A stretch of 6,536 bases of DNA, from assembly GCA_025451425.1 (NCBI GenBank), contig JANWKK010000301.1, positions 1 to 6,536 of the forward strand, given 5' to 3'. A program made the translations under genes and the position numbers. The stretch's first letter is position 1; each line of letters starts with the position of its first letter. The notes under the pieces were generated by a model, which saw only the letters and a list, made by a program, of their open reading frames with translations, was not told the origin of the DNA and searched no databases. Below are positions 1-6,536 of this stretch, piece after piece. This stretch comes from Gemmatimonadaceae bacterium (GTDB lineage: Bacteria > Gemmatimonadota > Gemmatimonadetes > Gemmatimonadales > Gemmatimonadaceae).

Positions 1-329
1 CGCTGGTGGTACTCGAACTACTCAGTCGTTTTGACGGTCCGCTGTCGGCGCTGGTGGCGCCCTTCCAGCGCTACGCCGACTCGGGCGAGATCAACACCAC
101 GGTACGAAACCCACTGGCGAGTGTCGAGCGCGTCGCGGCGTCGCTGCAGAGCCGCGGGGTCGCGATCGATCGTCTCGACGGACTCACCGCCGATTTTGGT
201 ACGTGGTGGTTCAACCTGCGCGCGTCGAACACTGAACCGCTGCTGCGACTCAACGTCGAAGCGTCGACGCGCGACGAACTCAACGCGAGGGTGGACCAAG
301 CACTCGCCCTCATTAAGGAAAGCGACTAA
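1..329 (+). CDS. manB: Phosphomannomutase/phosphoglucomutase family protein, C-terminal part (5' end outside window)
   Basis: The open frame enters from the left edge (first whole codon at 3) and ends at TAA 327-329, leaving about 108 C-terminal residues. The segment FGTWWFNLRASNTEPLLRL, with RASNTEP encoded at 219-239, matches the phosphate-binding loop of domain 4 in alpha-D-phosphohexomutases (RxSxTEP in the family). The upstream stretch RYADSGEINTTV is also typical of actinobacterial ManB-type enzymes. Family members interconvert hexose 6-phosphate and 1-phosphate in the cytoplasm, supplying mannose-1-phosphate for GDP-mannose or glucose-1-phosphate. The catalytic serine and Mg-binding loop lie outside the window, so mannose versus glucose specificity cannot be decided here; the symbol rests on resemblance and on the Trm112-like neighbour. 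The stop shares one base with the next start (TAATG), implying a common transcript. Confidence 0.85.
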   Translation, partial: LVVLELLSRFDGPLSALVAPFQRYADSGEINTTVRNPLASVERVAASLQSRGVAIDRLDGLTADFGTWWFNLRASNTEPLLRLNVEASTRDELNARVDQALALIKESD

Positions 330-562
330 TGGCCCTCGACGACTTTCTCCTCACACTGCTGGTCGATCCCATTGACCACCAGTCCCTGCTCTACGTGCCG
401 AGCGCCGAGTTACTCGTGAACCCACGACGCAAGGTGGCTTATCGCGTTGACGACAACATTGCGGTGCTCTTACCCGACGAGGTCGTCGAACTTACTGACG
501 AAGATCTCACCCGTTTCCAAGACGACCCCGGCGCACGCCTTACTGGTCCGCGCCCTCGGTAA
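329..562 (+). CDS. Trm112-like small protein (UPF0434/YcaR type), cysteine-less
   Basis: This 77-residue protein starts at ATG 329, overlapping the mutase stop by one base, with a good ribosome site AAGGA at 315-319 nine bases upstream. The N-terminal LLTLLVDPIDHQSLLY matches the position of the CPxCxxxL motif in bacterial Trm112/YcaR proteins. A middle segment NPRRKVAYRVDDNIAVLLPDE corresponds to the family's conserved xxxAYPxxDGIPVLL region. The length is normal (about 60-80 residues). In eukaryotes and archaea Trm112 is a zinc-binding activator of methyltransferases; the role of the bacterial short forms is poorly defined. Here both expected N-terminal cysteines are aspartates (D13 and D16), so the usual metal site appears absent. 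The family call is fairly safe; the function is unknown. Confidence 0.8.
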   Translation: MALDDFLLTLLVDPIDHQSLLYVPSAELLVNPRRKVAYRVDDNIAVLLPDEVVELTDEDLTRFQDDPGARLTGPRPR

Positions 563-573
563 CTTTGAGAATG

Positions 574-602
574 TTGGTGTCTAGTCGTTGAGAAGACATA
601 GT
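574..602 (+). promoter_or_regulatory. Weak candidate promoter for the kdp operon
   Basis: TTGGTG at 574-579 and CATAGT at 597-602 are separated by 17 bases and resemble -35 and -10 elements with about 3/6 and 4/6 consensus matches. A start six or seven bases beyond the -10 would fall at about 608-609, which is the base of the hairpin at 608-664. Kdp promoters are usually activated by KdpE and need not be close to consensus. No other better-spaced pair was seen between 563 and 737. This is inference from spacing only. Confidence 0.2.
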
Positions 603-607
603 TGTTT

Positions 608-664
608 GACGCTGCCCAAACGCTCATTCGCGCGGGGTTGTGCGCGAAGAGTGTTGGGAGCGTT
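608..664 (+). terminator. Long imperfect hairpin between the mutase and kdp operons; possible U-less terminator or kdp leader element
   Basis: A nearly continuous stem can be drawn: 609-613 with 659-663, 615-617 with 656-658, 619-625 with 649-655 (one G-U), and 627-633 with 642-648, closing an 8-base loop at 634-641. That makes 22 pairs, interrupted only by single bulged bases on the 5' side (614, 618 and 626), plus a possible G-U at 608/664. The inner arms TTCGCGC and GCGCGAA are perfect. It begins 46 bases after the Trm112-like stop, a normal terminator position, but no T-run follows on either strand. If transcription instead begins near 608, it would form a 5'-end stem of the kdp transcript. 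The structure is seen directly; the function is inferred. Confidence 0.45.
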
Positions 665-737
665 CGAAGATTCGCCATCGGCCAATGAGGTGCGTGTTTT
701 AGCGGGAATTTAGCAAAACGACGACGAGACTTTGCGA

Positions 738-824
738 GTGGGAAATCTCGTTGCCGTCGTGGGAATCGTGGCCAGCACCGTAACCTTTTTGGGACTTATT
801 TGGGCGCTGTCGCGCGTCGAATGA
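738..824 (+). CDS. Putative 28-residue single-span membrane peptide upstream of kdpF
   Basis: GTG at 738 opens a 28-codon frame ending at TGA 822-824, which overlaps the kdpF start as ATGA (821-824). The peptide is almost entirely hydrophobic (about residues 4-24), contains VVGIVASTVTFLGLIWAL, and ends in the polar tail SRVE, so it should span the membrane once. A TTG at 732 is an alternative start; the frame is closed upstream by TAG at 711-713. No strong Shine-Dalgarno is visible (only GAG at 726-728). Support comes from the membrane-like composition, the translational-coupling overlap, and the lack of any other ribosome site for kdpF. The C-terminal half lines up with KdpF (FLGLIWALSRVE against FAYLVYAMIKPE), so it may be a diverged KdpF duplicate. 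It could also belong to the short hypothetical proteins that I recall preceding kdpF in some other bacteria. Expression is unproven. Confidence 0.5.
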   Translation: MGNLVAVVGIVASTVTFLGLIWALSRVE

Positions 825-907
825 TGGTCAATTTCTCTCTTCTCGTCGTTAGTGTGAGCATCTTCGCCTATCTCGTGTACGCGATGATTAAGCCCGAGCG
901 CTTCTAG
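821..907 (+). CDS. kdpF: KdpF, small membrane subunit of the K+-transporting ATPase
   Basis: This 28-residue protein starts at ATG 821 and ends at TAG 905-907. It is one hydrophobic helix with the family signature tail AYLVYAMIKPERF, close to E. coli KdpF (LGYLVYALINAEAF, from memory) and to the actinobacterial form ending in PE(R/K)F. KdpF sits beside KdpA and stabilises the KdpFABC complex in the cytoplasmic membrane. A second ATG at 824 is possible, but 821 gives the ATGA overlap with the preceding small frame. The stop overlaps the kdpA start by one base (TAGTG). No Shine-Dalgarno precedes it, so translation probably depends on coupling. It is short enough to be missed by gene callers, yet its sequence and position immediately before kdpA make the identification strong. 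Confidence 0.9.
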   Translation: MMVNFSLLVVSVSIFAYLVYAMIKPERF

Positions 908-2598
908 TGTCGTACGCGTTGACGTTGATAGCCCTCGTGGCTGGCCTCGCTCTGTGTTGGCGATTTCTTGGCGCGTATTTGGTCAATGTCTTTACGGGAC
1001 GAGTGACTTTTCTTCGCGTTGTCGAGCGTCCGATTTATCGATTCTTGCGCGTCGATGTTACGAGCGAACAGTCCTGGTCGCGCTACGCCAGTTCCCTGGT
1101 GGTCTTCAGTGGTGTGATGCTCCTCGTGACGTATTTCATCTTGGTGTTTCAAGGTCATTTGCCGCTCAATCCGCAACACCTGCACGGCGTGACGCCAGCG
1201 CTTGCGTTCAACACTGCGGTGAGTTTTTTGACGAACACGAACTGGCAGAACTACGCCGGTGAAAACACGATGTCGTACCTCGCGCAGCTCTTGGGCCTCG
1301 AACTTCAGCAGTTTGTCTCCGCTGGGGTCGGTCTCGTCGTGGCGATCGCGCTGATTCGTGGTCTGGCTAGTCGTGGCAAGCCAACAATCGGCAATTTTTG
1401 GGTTGATCTGACCCGATCGGTGCTCTACATTTTGGTTCCATTTTCCTTCGGCCTCGGGGTGATCTTTGTTGCCCAGGGCAGCATCGATTCCTTCGCTGGT
1501 CCCGTGGTGCTCCACAACACCCTGACCGGTGTGCACCAAACCCTGCCCATGGGACCGGTCGCTTTCATGGAGTCCATCAAACAGTTCGGTACCAATGGTG
1601 GCGGATTCTTTAATGCCAATAGTGCGCACCCCTTTGAGAATCCGACGGGGCTCACGAACTTTCTCTCCATCCTCGCGCTGCTCTCGTTGCCGGTGTCGCT
1701 CACGCACGTGTTTGGTCGCCTCGTCGGATCGCTGCGCCAGGGAGTCTTTGTGCTCGTCGCAATGGCCGTGTTGTTCGCGGGCGCCTTGGCGTTGGCGAGC
1801 GTTGCGGAAACGCAGGCGAACCCGGCGGTCGCCCACGCGGGCGTGCACGTCCAAGTAACCGGCAACATGGAGGGCAAAGAGGTGCGCTTCGGCGCGCCCA
1901 CGACCGCGCTCTTTGGCGTTGCGTCGACGATGACCTCAACTGGCTCGGCCGACGGCGCCTACGACTCTTTTACGCCCTTGGGTGGCTTCGCGCTGATTTC
2001 GAGCATGATGCTCGGCGAGGTGAGCCCCGGTGGCGTGGGTTCGGGCCTCTACACGATTCTCTTGTTCGCGATTCTCGCAGTCTTTATTGGTGGACTCATG
2101 ATTGGGCGAACGCCCGAATACTTGGGCAAGAAAGTTCAGGCTCGCGAGGTCAAACTCGCGGGCATCGGGGTTTTGATCATGCCCGTCGTCGTGATTGTGC
2201 TTACCGCTGTGGCGATGTCGACGCGCGCGGGGCGTGCTGGTGCGTTAAACGCCGGTCCGCACGGTTTCACTGAAATTCTCTACGCCTTCACCTCCCAGGG
2301 CAACAACAACGGTTCCGCTTTCGGAGGCCTGAGTGGCAATAACGCCTTTTATAACGTGGCTGGCTCAATCGCGATGCTCCTGGGACGATTCGGTGTCATC
2401 GTTCCCGCTCTTGCGCTAGCTGGGTCGATGAGCGAAAAGAGGAAATCGCCGGCGGGGCTCGGGTCGTTTCGCACCGACAACACGATGTTCGTGGGACTTC
2501 TGGTGGGCGTCATCGTCATCGTGGGTGGACTTACGTTTTTTCCGGCGCTTTCGCTCGGTCCCCTGGCCGAACAACTCAGTCACGGAAGGTTCTGGTAA
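907..2598 (+). CDS. kdpA: KdpA, potassium-binding/translocating subunit of the K+-transporting ATPase
   Basis: This 563-residue protein has the length of family members (E. coli about 557). It starts at GTG 907, sharing one base with the kdpF stop. KdpA is the channel-like membrane subunit related to Trk/Ktr/HKT transporters, with four pore repeats that form the K+ selectivity filter. All four are recognisable: TNTNWQ at residues 109-114, [19 protein letters not shown] at 228-246, [15 protein letters not shown] at 341-355, and [13 protein letters not shown] at 462-474. Q114 corresponds to E. coli Q116, a residue known to set K+ affinity, and it is unchanged. Hydrophobic spans cover the protein, from about 3-25 at the N-terminus to about 525-548, ahead of the C-terminal [14 protein letters not shown]. 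No missing motif or frame break was seen. It should form the membrane complex with the products of the adjoining kdpF, kdpB and kdpC. Confidence 0.98.
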   Translation: MSYALTLIALVAGLALCWRFLGAYLVNVFTGRVTFLRVVERPIYRFLRVDVTSEQSWSRYASSLVVFSGVMLLVTYFILVFQGHLPLNPQHLHGVTPALAFNTAVSFLTNTNWQNYAGENTMSYLAQLLGLELQQFVSAGVGLVVAIALIRGLASRGKPTIGNFWVDLTRSVLYILVPFSFGLGVIFVAQGSIDSFAGPVVLHNTLTGVHQTLPMGPVAFMESIKQFGTNGGGFFNANSAHPFENPTGLTNFLSILALLSLPVSLTHVFGRLVGSLRQGVFVLVAMAVLFAGALALASVAETQANPAVAHAGVHVQVTGNMEGKEVRFGAPTTALFGVASTMTSTGSADGAYDSFTPLGGFALISSMMLGEVSPGGVGSGLYTILLFAILAVFIGGLMIGRTPEYLGKKVQAREVKLAGIGVLIMPVVVIVLTAVAMSTRAGRAGALNAGPHGFTEILYAFTSQGNNNGSAFGGLSGNNAFYNVAGSIAMLLGRFGVIVPALALAGSMSEKRKSPAGLGSFRTDNTMFVGLLVGVIVIVGGLTFFPALSLGPLAEQLSHGRFW

Positions 2599-2602
2599 AC
2601 CA

Positions 2603-4657
2603 GTGAGCTCACTCGAGACCGCGCCCGTTCGCTCGGGTAAGGGCGTCGCGACTCGACGCGCACTCTTAGACCGTGAGGTGCTCGCTACTGCCCTGGTCGA
2701 GACTCTGCGAAAACTCGATCCTCGCGTCCAAGTGCAGAATCCGGTGATGTTCGTCGTCTACGTCGGCACACTCATTTCCACGCTCTACGCGCTGCGTACG
2801 CCCTCATTTTTCGTCGTCTCCATTACGGCTTGGCTGGCGCTCACGGTACTGTTCGCGAACTTTGCCGAAGCCGTCGCCGAAGGGCGTGGCAAGGCCCAAG
2901 CCGACACTCTTCGAAAGATGCGCTCGGAGACGATGGCGCGCCGACTTGACGTCGACGAACACGAACACGAAGTCGCCTCGAGCGAACTTCGCCTCGGTGA
3001 CCGGGTAGTCTGTGAAGCGGGTGACGTCATTCCCTCGGATGGTGAAATTATCTTCGGCGTGGCTTCGGTTGATGAATCGGCCATCACCGGTGAGTCCGCG
3101 CCGGTTATTCGAGAGTCTGGGGGTGACCGATCCGCAGTGACCGGTGGTACGCGGGTCCTGTCAGACCGGATCGTTGTGCGCATCACCGCCGAACGAGGTC
3201 AGACCTTTCTCGACCGCATGATCGCACTCGTAGAAGGTGCCAACCGTCAAAAGACTCCCAACGAGATTGCCCTGACAATCTTGCTCGCAGTCTTGACGAT
3301 TGTTTTCGTCCCTGTGGTCGTGGCATTGGCGCCCTTTGGCAACTTCTCGAATGCTCCCGTGCGCGTCGTGGTCCTCGTGGCACTCCTCGTCTGTCTTATT
3401 CCCACGACAATCGGTGCGCTCTTGAGCGCCATTGGCATCGCCGGCATGGACCGGCTGGTACAACGAAACGTACTCGCTATGAGCGGCCGCGCGGTCGAAG
3501 CCGCGGGTGACGTCGAAGTGCTGCTGCTTGATAAAACGGGGACCATAACGCTAGGTAATCGCATGGCGTCACGCTTCATTGCTCTGAAAGGCTCCTCCAC
3601 CAGTGAACTCGCCAGTGCCGCGCGACTCGCGTCGCTCGCCGACGAAACCCCCGAGGGTCGCTCCATCGTGACCCTGGCGACGAATGGCGGCGACCTTCTA
3701 AACATTGAACTGTCGCCCCAAGCGACTTTCATCACGTTTAGTGCCACGACGAGGATGTCTGGAGTCGATGACGGACCGATCATGATTCGTAAAGGCGCGG
3801 CCGACTCAATCCGCGCGTGGACCTCGTCGCAAGGTGCCAGTGCTTCGAGTGAACTCGACGACATCGTCGCGGACGTCGCGCGACGAGGCGCAACCCCGCT
3901 GGTCGTCGCCAACGGTGCGCGCGTTCTCGGCGTTATTGAATTGAAAGATGTCGTCAAGTCTGGGATCGCGGAGCGCTTCGCCGATATGCGCGCCATGGGC
4001 ATTCGAACGGTCATGATCACGGGTGATAATCCTCTTACCGCAGCCGCCATCGCTCGCGAAGCGGGCGTTGACGACTTTCTTGCCGAAGCGACGCCTGAGG
4101 CGAAAATGGCGCTCATTCGTCAAGAGCAAGAGGGTGGCAAATTGGTCGCGATGACCGGCGACGGCACGAACGACGCGCCGGCACTTGCGCAAGCCGACGT
4201 GGGCGTCGCGATGAACTCTGGTACCAATGCCGCGAAAGAGGCAGGCAACATGGTCGACCTTGATTCCAATCCCACCAAACTGCTCGACATTGTCGAGATC
4301 GGCAAGCAGCTCCTCATTACCCGCGGATCGCTGACGACGTTCTCCATCGCCAATGACGTGGCGAAGTACTTCGCCATTATTCCGGCACTCTTTGTCGCCC
4401 GTTATCCGGCGCTCAGGACAATCAATATCATGCGCTTGCATAGTGCGGACTCGGCAATCTTGTCGGCCGTGATTTTCAACGCGCTCGTGATCATCGCGCT
4501 TATTCCGCTCGCTTTGCGAGGGGTGAAGTTTCGACCGAGCTCCGCCGCGCAGATGTTGCGAAGGAACCTCTTGATTTACGGGGTAGGAGGAATCGTGGCA
4601 CCCTTTGTTGGTATCAAAATCATTGACGTTCTCTTGACGGCGACGGGAGCGTACTGA
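2603..4657 (+). CDS. kdpB: KdpB, P-type ATPase subunit of the K+-transporting ATPase
   Basis: KdpB hydrolyses ATP to drive K+ uptake through KdpA. I place the start at GTG 2603, four bases after the kdpA stop, giving 684 residues (E. coli 682). GGAAGG at 2584-2589 is a possible, rather distant, ribosome site. An upstream ATG at 2525 would run 74 bases into kdpA and add unrelated residues. Visible motifs are TGES at 162-165 (actuator loop; S165 corresponds to the regulatory Ser162 of E. coli), CLIPTTIG at 264-271, the phosphorylation motif [11 protein letters not shown] from D310, F379 and KGAAD at 397-401 in the nucleotide domain, TGDN at 473-476, and [11 protein letters not shown] at 518-528 in the hinge. 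In the membrane, D585 and K588 of NDVAKYF match the charged pair that couples to KdpA. All catalytic residues are present. Its TGA overlaps the kdpC start (TGATG). Confidence 0.98.
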   Translation: MSSLETAPVRSGKGVATRRALLDREVLATALVETLRKLDPRVQVQNPVMFVVYVGTLISTLYALRTPSFFVVSITAWLALTVLFANFAEAVAEGRGKAQADTLRKMRSETMARRLDVDEHEHEVASSELRLGDRVVCEAGDVIPSDGEIIFGVASVDESAITGESAPVIRESGGDRSAVTGGTRVLSDRIVVRITAERGQTFLDRMIALVEGANRQKTPNEIALTILLAVLTIVFVPVVVALAPFGNFSNAPVRVVVLVALLVCLIPTTIGALLSAIGIAGMDRLVQRNVLAMSGRAVEAAGDVEVLLLDKTGTITLGNRMASRFIALKGSSTSELASAARLASLADETPEGRSIVTLATNGGDLLNIELSPQATFITFSATTRMSGVDDGPIMIRKGAADSIRAWTSSQGASASSELDDIVADVARRGATPLVVANGARVLGVIELKDVVKSGIAERFADMRAMGIRTVMITGDNPLTAAAIAREAGVDDFLAEATPEAKMALIRQEQEGGKLVAMTGDGTNDAPALAQADVGVAMNSGTNAAKEAGNMVDLDSNPTKLLDIVEIGKQLLITRGSLTTFSIANDVAKYFAIIPALFVARYPALRTINIMRLHSADSAILSAVIFNALVIIALIPLALRGVKFRPSSAAQMLRRNLLIYGVGGIVAPFVGIKIIDVLLTATGAY
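4645..4649 (+). promoter_or_regulatory. Ribosome binding site of kdpC
   Basis: GGGAG lies seven bases before the kdpC ATG at 4657, inside the last codons of kdpB. It is the clearest Shine-Dalgarno in the kdp cluster and supports the overlapping TGATG start. Confidence 0.6.
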
Positions 4658-5229
4658 TGGTACGCAACCTCTTTCGATCCGTCGTCCTTACGGTGGCCCT
4701 CTTGCTTGGTTGTGGGCTGGTCTACCCGGTTGCGGGCTGGGCGTTGGCGCAACTGGCCTTTCACGCTCAGGCCAACGGCTCCGTCACGGCGAACGGTTCG
4801 CTGCTGATTGGCCAACCTTGGAATAACGGGACTTCTATAAACCCGCAATGGTTTAATGGCCGCCCCGACGCTGACAACCCCCTCGAACTCAACGCAATCC
4901 CGGGTACGTCGGGTGCCTCGAACCTCGGGCCGCGGTCTAGAGCGCTGGAACTTTTCGTACGAAAAATGATTAGCGAGTGGCGGGCGGTCGGCGTGTGGCA
5001 CCCCACGCCTGATCTCGTGACCAGTTCGGGTTCAGGGCTTGACCCCAACATATCCCGAGCTGACGCAATGGCGCAGGTTTCAATGATTGCCCATGCGCGC
5101 GCCCTGGCGCCTGCGACGTTGCGCGCGTTGATCAACAGTGAGGTGCGGAGCGCCCAGTTCGGTTTTCTGGGCCAGGCGACGATCAATGTCCTCGAGCTCA
5201 ACGAAGCGCTCGCGAAACTTGCTTCGTAA
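4657..5229 (+). CDS. kdpC: KdpC, accessory subunit of the K+-transporting ATPase
   Basis: This 190-residue protein (family about 190) starts at ATG 4657, overlapping the kdpB stop. One N-terminal hydrophobic span, about residues 8-31 (SVVLTVALLLGCGLVYPVAG), anchors a soluble domain facing outside. Family landmarks follow in order: LIGQPW, WFNGRPDADNPL (usually FxGRPS), TSGASNLGPRS, PDLVTSSGSGLDPNIS (the strongest KdpC signature), IAHARAL, and the C-terminal FLGQATINVLELNEAL. KdpC is needed for assembly and activity of the Kdp complex and has been proposed to raise the ATP affinity of KdpB. GRPD in place of the commoner GRPS is a minor variation. No operon terminator follows; kdpD begins 66 bases after the stop codon. 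Confidence 0.97.
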   Translation: MVRNLFRSVVLTVALLLGCGLVYPVAGWALAQLAFHAQANGSVTANGSLLIGQPWNNGTSINPQWFNGRPDADNPLELNAIPGTSGASNLGPRSRALELFVRKMISEWRAVGVWHPTPDLVTSSGSGLDPNISRADAMAQVSMIAHARALAPATLRALINSEVRSAQFGFLGQATINVLELNEALAKLAS

Positions 5230-5238
5230 GTTCGGACC

Positions 5239-5298
5239 ATGAGCGACGAGTACGCCCGCCACGTGGCCGGCGAAGGCCGTCTTAGGCTACGAACGTGA
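5239..5298 (+). CDS. Possible 19-residue mini-ORF overlapping the kdpD start
   Basis: ATG at 5239 opens a 19-codon frame (MSDEYARHVAGEGRLRLRT) closed by TGA 5296-5298, which overlaps the kdpD GTG start at 5295 as GTGA. It occupies nearly all of the kdpC-kdpD gap. The peptide is soluble and basic at its end and has no recognised homologue. No clear Shine-Dalgarno precedes it, and such a short frame can arise by chance; the only positive evidence is the overlap, which could couple kdpD translation to kdpC. A small stem (5263-5268 with 5275-5280, including two G-U pairs) lies inside it. Confidence 0.25.
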   Translation: MSDEYARHVAGEGRLRLRT

Positions 5299-6536
5299 GT
5301 GAACGTGGCGCGCTACGTATCTACTTGGGGGCCGCTCCTGGCGTGGGCAAGACCTACCGGATGCTCGATGAAGGGCGACGCAGAAAGGAGCGTGGAACCG
5401 ACGTTGTGGTGGCGATAGTCGAGGATCACGGCCGACCCCATACCGCAAAAATGCTCGAAGGATTGGAAATACTTCCTCGCAAGAACCTGACGTATCGGGG
5501 GGCGATTTTTGAGGAGATGGATTTGGATGCGGTGTTGGCGCGACATCCGGAACAGGTACTCGTGGACGAATTCGCGCATACGAACGTGCCGGGTAGTGCG
5601 AATGAGAAGCGGTGGCAAGACGTTGAGAAGATTCGCGACGCGGGCATAGACGTTATTACCACGCTCAACATTCAGCACCTCGAAAGCGTGAATGACGTAG
5701 TTCGTTCCATTACCGGCGTTCCCCAGCGCGAGACGATTCCTGACGTCGTCGTTCGTCGCGCGGGACAGATTGAGTTCGTCGACATGACTCCCGAGGCTCT
5801 ACGTCGCCGCATGGCCCACGGCAACATCTACGCGCCCGAAAAAATTGACGCGGCGCTTGCTAATCACTTCCGGGAAGGTAATCTTGCTGCACTTCGCGAA
5901 GTCGCGTTACTCTGGCTCGCTGATCGCGTCGACGAAGGACTGTTGCGCTACCGCGCGGAGCACGACATTACCTCTACTTGGGAAGCTCGCGAACGCGTTG
6001 TGGTCGCCCTGACCGGTGGTGTCGAGGGGGAGACGCTTATTCGCCGCGGCGCGCGCATCGCCGCAAGGGGTGGTGCAGAGTTGCTCTCCGTGCACGTGGT
6101 GGAGTCTGACGAACTGACCGGTGCACGCCCGGGCGTTCTCGACGATCAACGCACTCTCATTGAAGATCTTGGTGGGAGCTATCACCAAGTCCTCGGTGAC
6201 GATATCGCTGAGGCCTTGCTCACTTTTGCACGCGCCGAGAACGCGACGCAGTTGGTCCTCGGCGCGTCACGACGTGGCCTCTTGCGCCAATGGCTCTTGG
6301 GCCCTGGCATGAGCGCCAAAGTAATTCGTGATTCGGGGGCTATTGACGTTCACGTGGTGACACACGACGAAGTTGGGCGCGTACCGCTAGAGATTCGATT
6401 GCGTGGCGCACTGACGCGTCGGCGCCAATACGGCGCGTGCCTAGCGACGCTTTTCGGACTACCTTTGTTAACCATCACGCTCGCGACGCTACGCGCGCAC
6501 CTGAACTTGCCGAGTGATCTTTTGATATACCTACTC
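5295..6536 (+). CDS. kdpD: KdpD, osmosensitive K+ channel sensor histidine kinase, N-terminal part (3' end outside window)
   Basis: The frame from GTG 5295 runs open to the window end (414 codons; full KdpD is about 850-900). The start is constrained by an in-frame TAG at 5283-5285 and is the first start codon after it; a weak AGG at 5284-5286 is the only ribosome-site hint. The KdpD sensor domain shows the Walker A-type GAAPGVGKT at residues 12-20, VEDHGRPHT at 42-50, the Walker B-like VDEFAHTNVPGS at 90-101 (usually DELAHTN), and TTLNIQHLES at 122-131. A universal-stress-protein domain follows from about 233 (RVVVALTGGVEGETLIRRG) to about 355, including LVLGASRRGLLRQWLLG. The first membrane span is about 380-399, and the sequence ends at the start of the second. 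The GAF-like and kinase domains lie beyond the window. KdpD senses low K+ or ionic stress and phosphorylates KdpE to induce kdpFABC. Confidence 0.96.
   Translation, partial: MSERGALRIYLGAAPGVGKTYRMLDEGRRRKERGTDVVVAIVEDHGRPHTAKMLEGLEILPRKNLTYRGAIFEEMDLDAVLARHPEQVLVDEFAHTNVPGSANEKRWQDVEKIRDAGIDVITTLNIQHLESVNDVVRSITGVPQRETIPDVVVRRAGQIEFVDMTPEALRRRMAHGNIYAPEKIDAALANHFREGNLAALREVALLWLADRVDEGLLRYRAEHDITSTWEARERVVVALTGGVEGETLIRRGARIAARGGAELLSVHVVESDELTGARPGVLDDQRTLIEDLGGSYHQVLGDDIAEALLTFARAENATQLVLGASRRGLLRQWLLGPGMSAKVIRDSGAIDVHVVTHDEVGRVPLEIRLRGALTRRRQYGACLATLFGLPLLTITLATLRAHLNLPSDLLIYLL

Noticed and set aside
685..702. Five-codon leader peptide (MRCVF) before the micro-peptide
   Set aside because: Too short to distinguish from chance, with no ribosome site and no attenuator-like structure linked to it.
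563..737. c-di-AMP (ydaO-type) or other known riboswitch in the kdp leader
   Set aside because: Such riboswitches control K+ transporters in some bacteria, but I could not see their conserved core segments here; only the simple long hairpin is evident.
904..1854. 316-codon open frame on the - strand
   Set aside because: It lies wholly antisense to kdpA, whose motifs are intact. Its translation is rich in Arg, His, Glu and Gln with no recognisable domain, as expected for a mirror of GC-rich coding sequence.
2525..2602. Upstream ATG start for kdpB
   Set aside because: It would overlap kdpA by 74 bases and add Arg/Phe-rich residues with no family match. GTG 2603 gives the normal KdpB length.
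3247..4116. 289-codon open frame on the - strand
   Set aside because: Antisense to the catalytic core of kdpB. Its low-complexity Ser/Ala/Arg/Thr composition is typical of a shadow frame.
5263..5280. Terminator between kdpC and kdpD
   Set aside because: The stem is only six pairs including two G-U, with no T-run, and kdpD continues in the same direction directly after it.

Overview
The window carries the start of a high-affinity potassium uptake operon (kdpF-kdpA-kdpB-kdpC-kdpD). It lies downstream of, and on the same strand as, the end of a sugar-phosphate mutase gene and a small Trm112-like gene. All supported genes are on the + strand. The moderately GC-rich sequence, frequent GTG starts, an actinobacterial-style mutase C-terminus (RASNTEPLLRL) followed directly by a Trm112-like gene, and a KdpD of the GAAPGVGKT / ALTGG-x-EGETLIRR type all point to an Actinomycetota member. 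An acidimicrobial-type lineage is a guess only. Nothing here suggests a plasmid, phage or insertion sequence.

Layout: 1-329 is the C-terminal end of a phosphomannomutase/phosphoglucomutase-family enzyme. 329-562 is a Trm112-like small protein, coupled to the mutase by a one-base stop/start overlap. 563-737 is a non-coding leader containing a long imperfect hairpin (608-664) and a weak candidate promoter. 738-824 is a 28-codon open frame for a single-span membrane peptide, overlapping kdpF by ATGA. 821-907 is kdpF, 907-2598 kdpA, 2603-4657 kdpB and 4657-5229 kdpC. 5230-5294 is a short gap with a possible 19-codon mini-ORF. 5295-6536 is the first 414 codons of kdpD, cut by the window end inside its membrane region.

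KdpA (channel-like K+ subunit), KdpB (P-type ATPase), KdpC (periplasm-facing accessory subunit) and KdpF (small stabilising subunit) form the inducible KdpFABC pump. KdpD is the sensor kinase that normally works with a response regulator, KdpE, to induce the operon when K+ is limiting. kdpE is not in the window and presumably follows kdpD. Starts and stops from 738 to 5229 overlap or nearly touch, which suggests one translationally coupled transcript.

The pump itself is conventional. The less ordinary items are the extra membrane micro-peptide ahead of kdpF, the 57-nt hairpin between the two operons, the mini-ORF overlapping the kdpD start, and a Trm112-like protein whose expected cysteines are replaced by aspartates.
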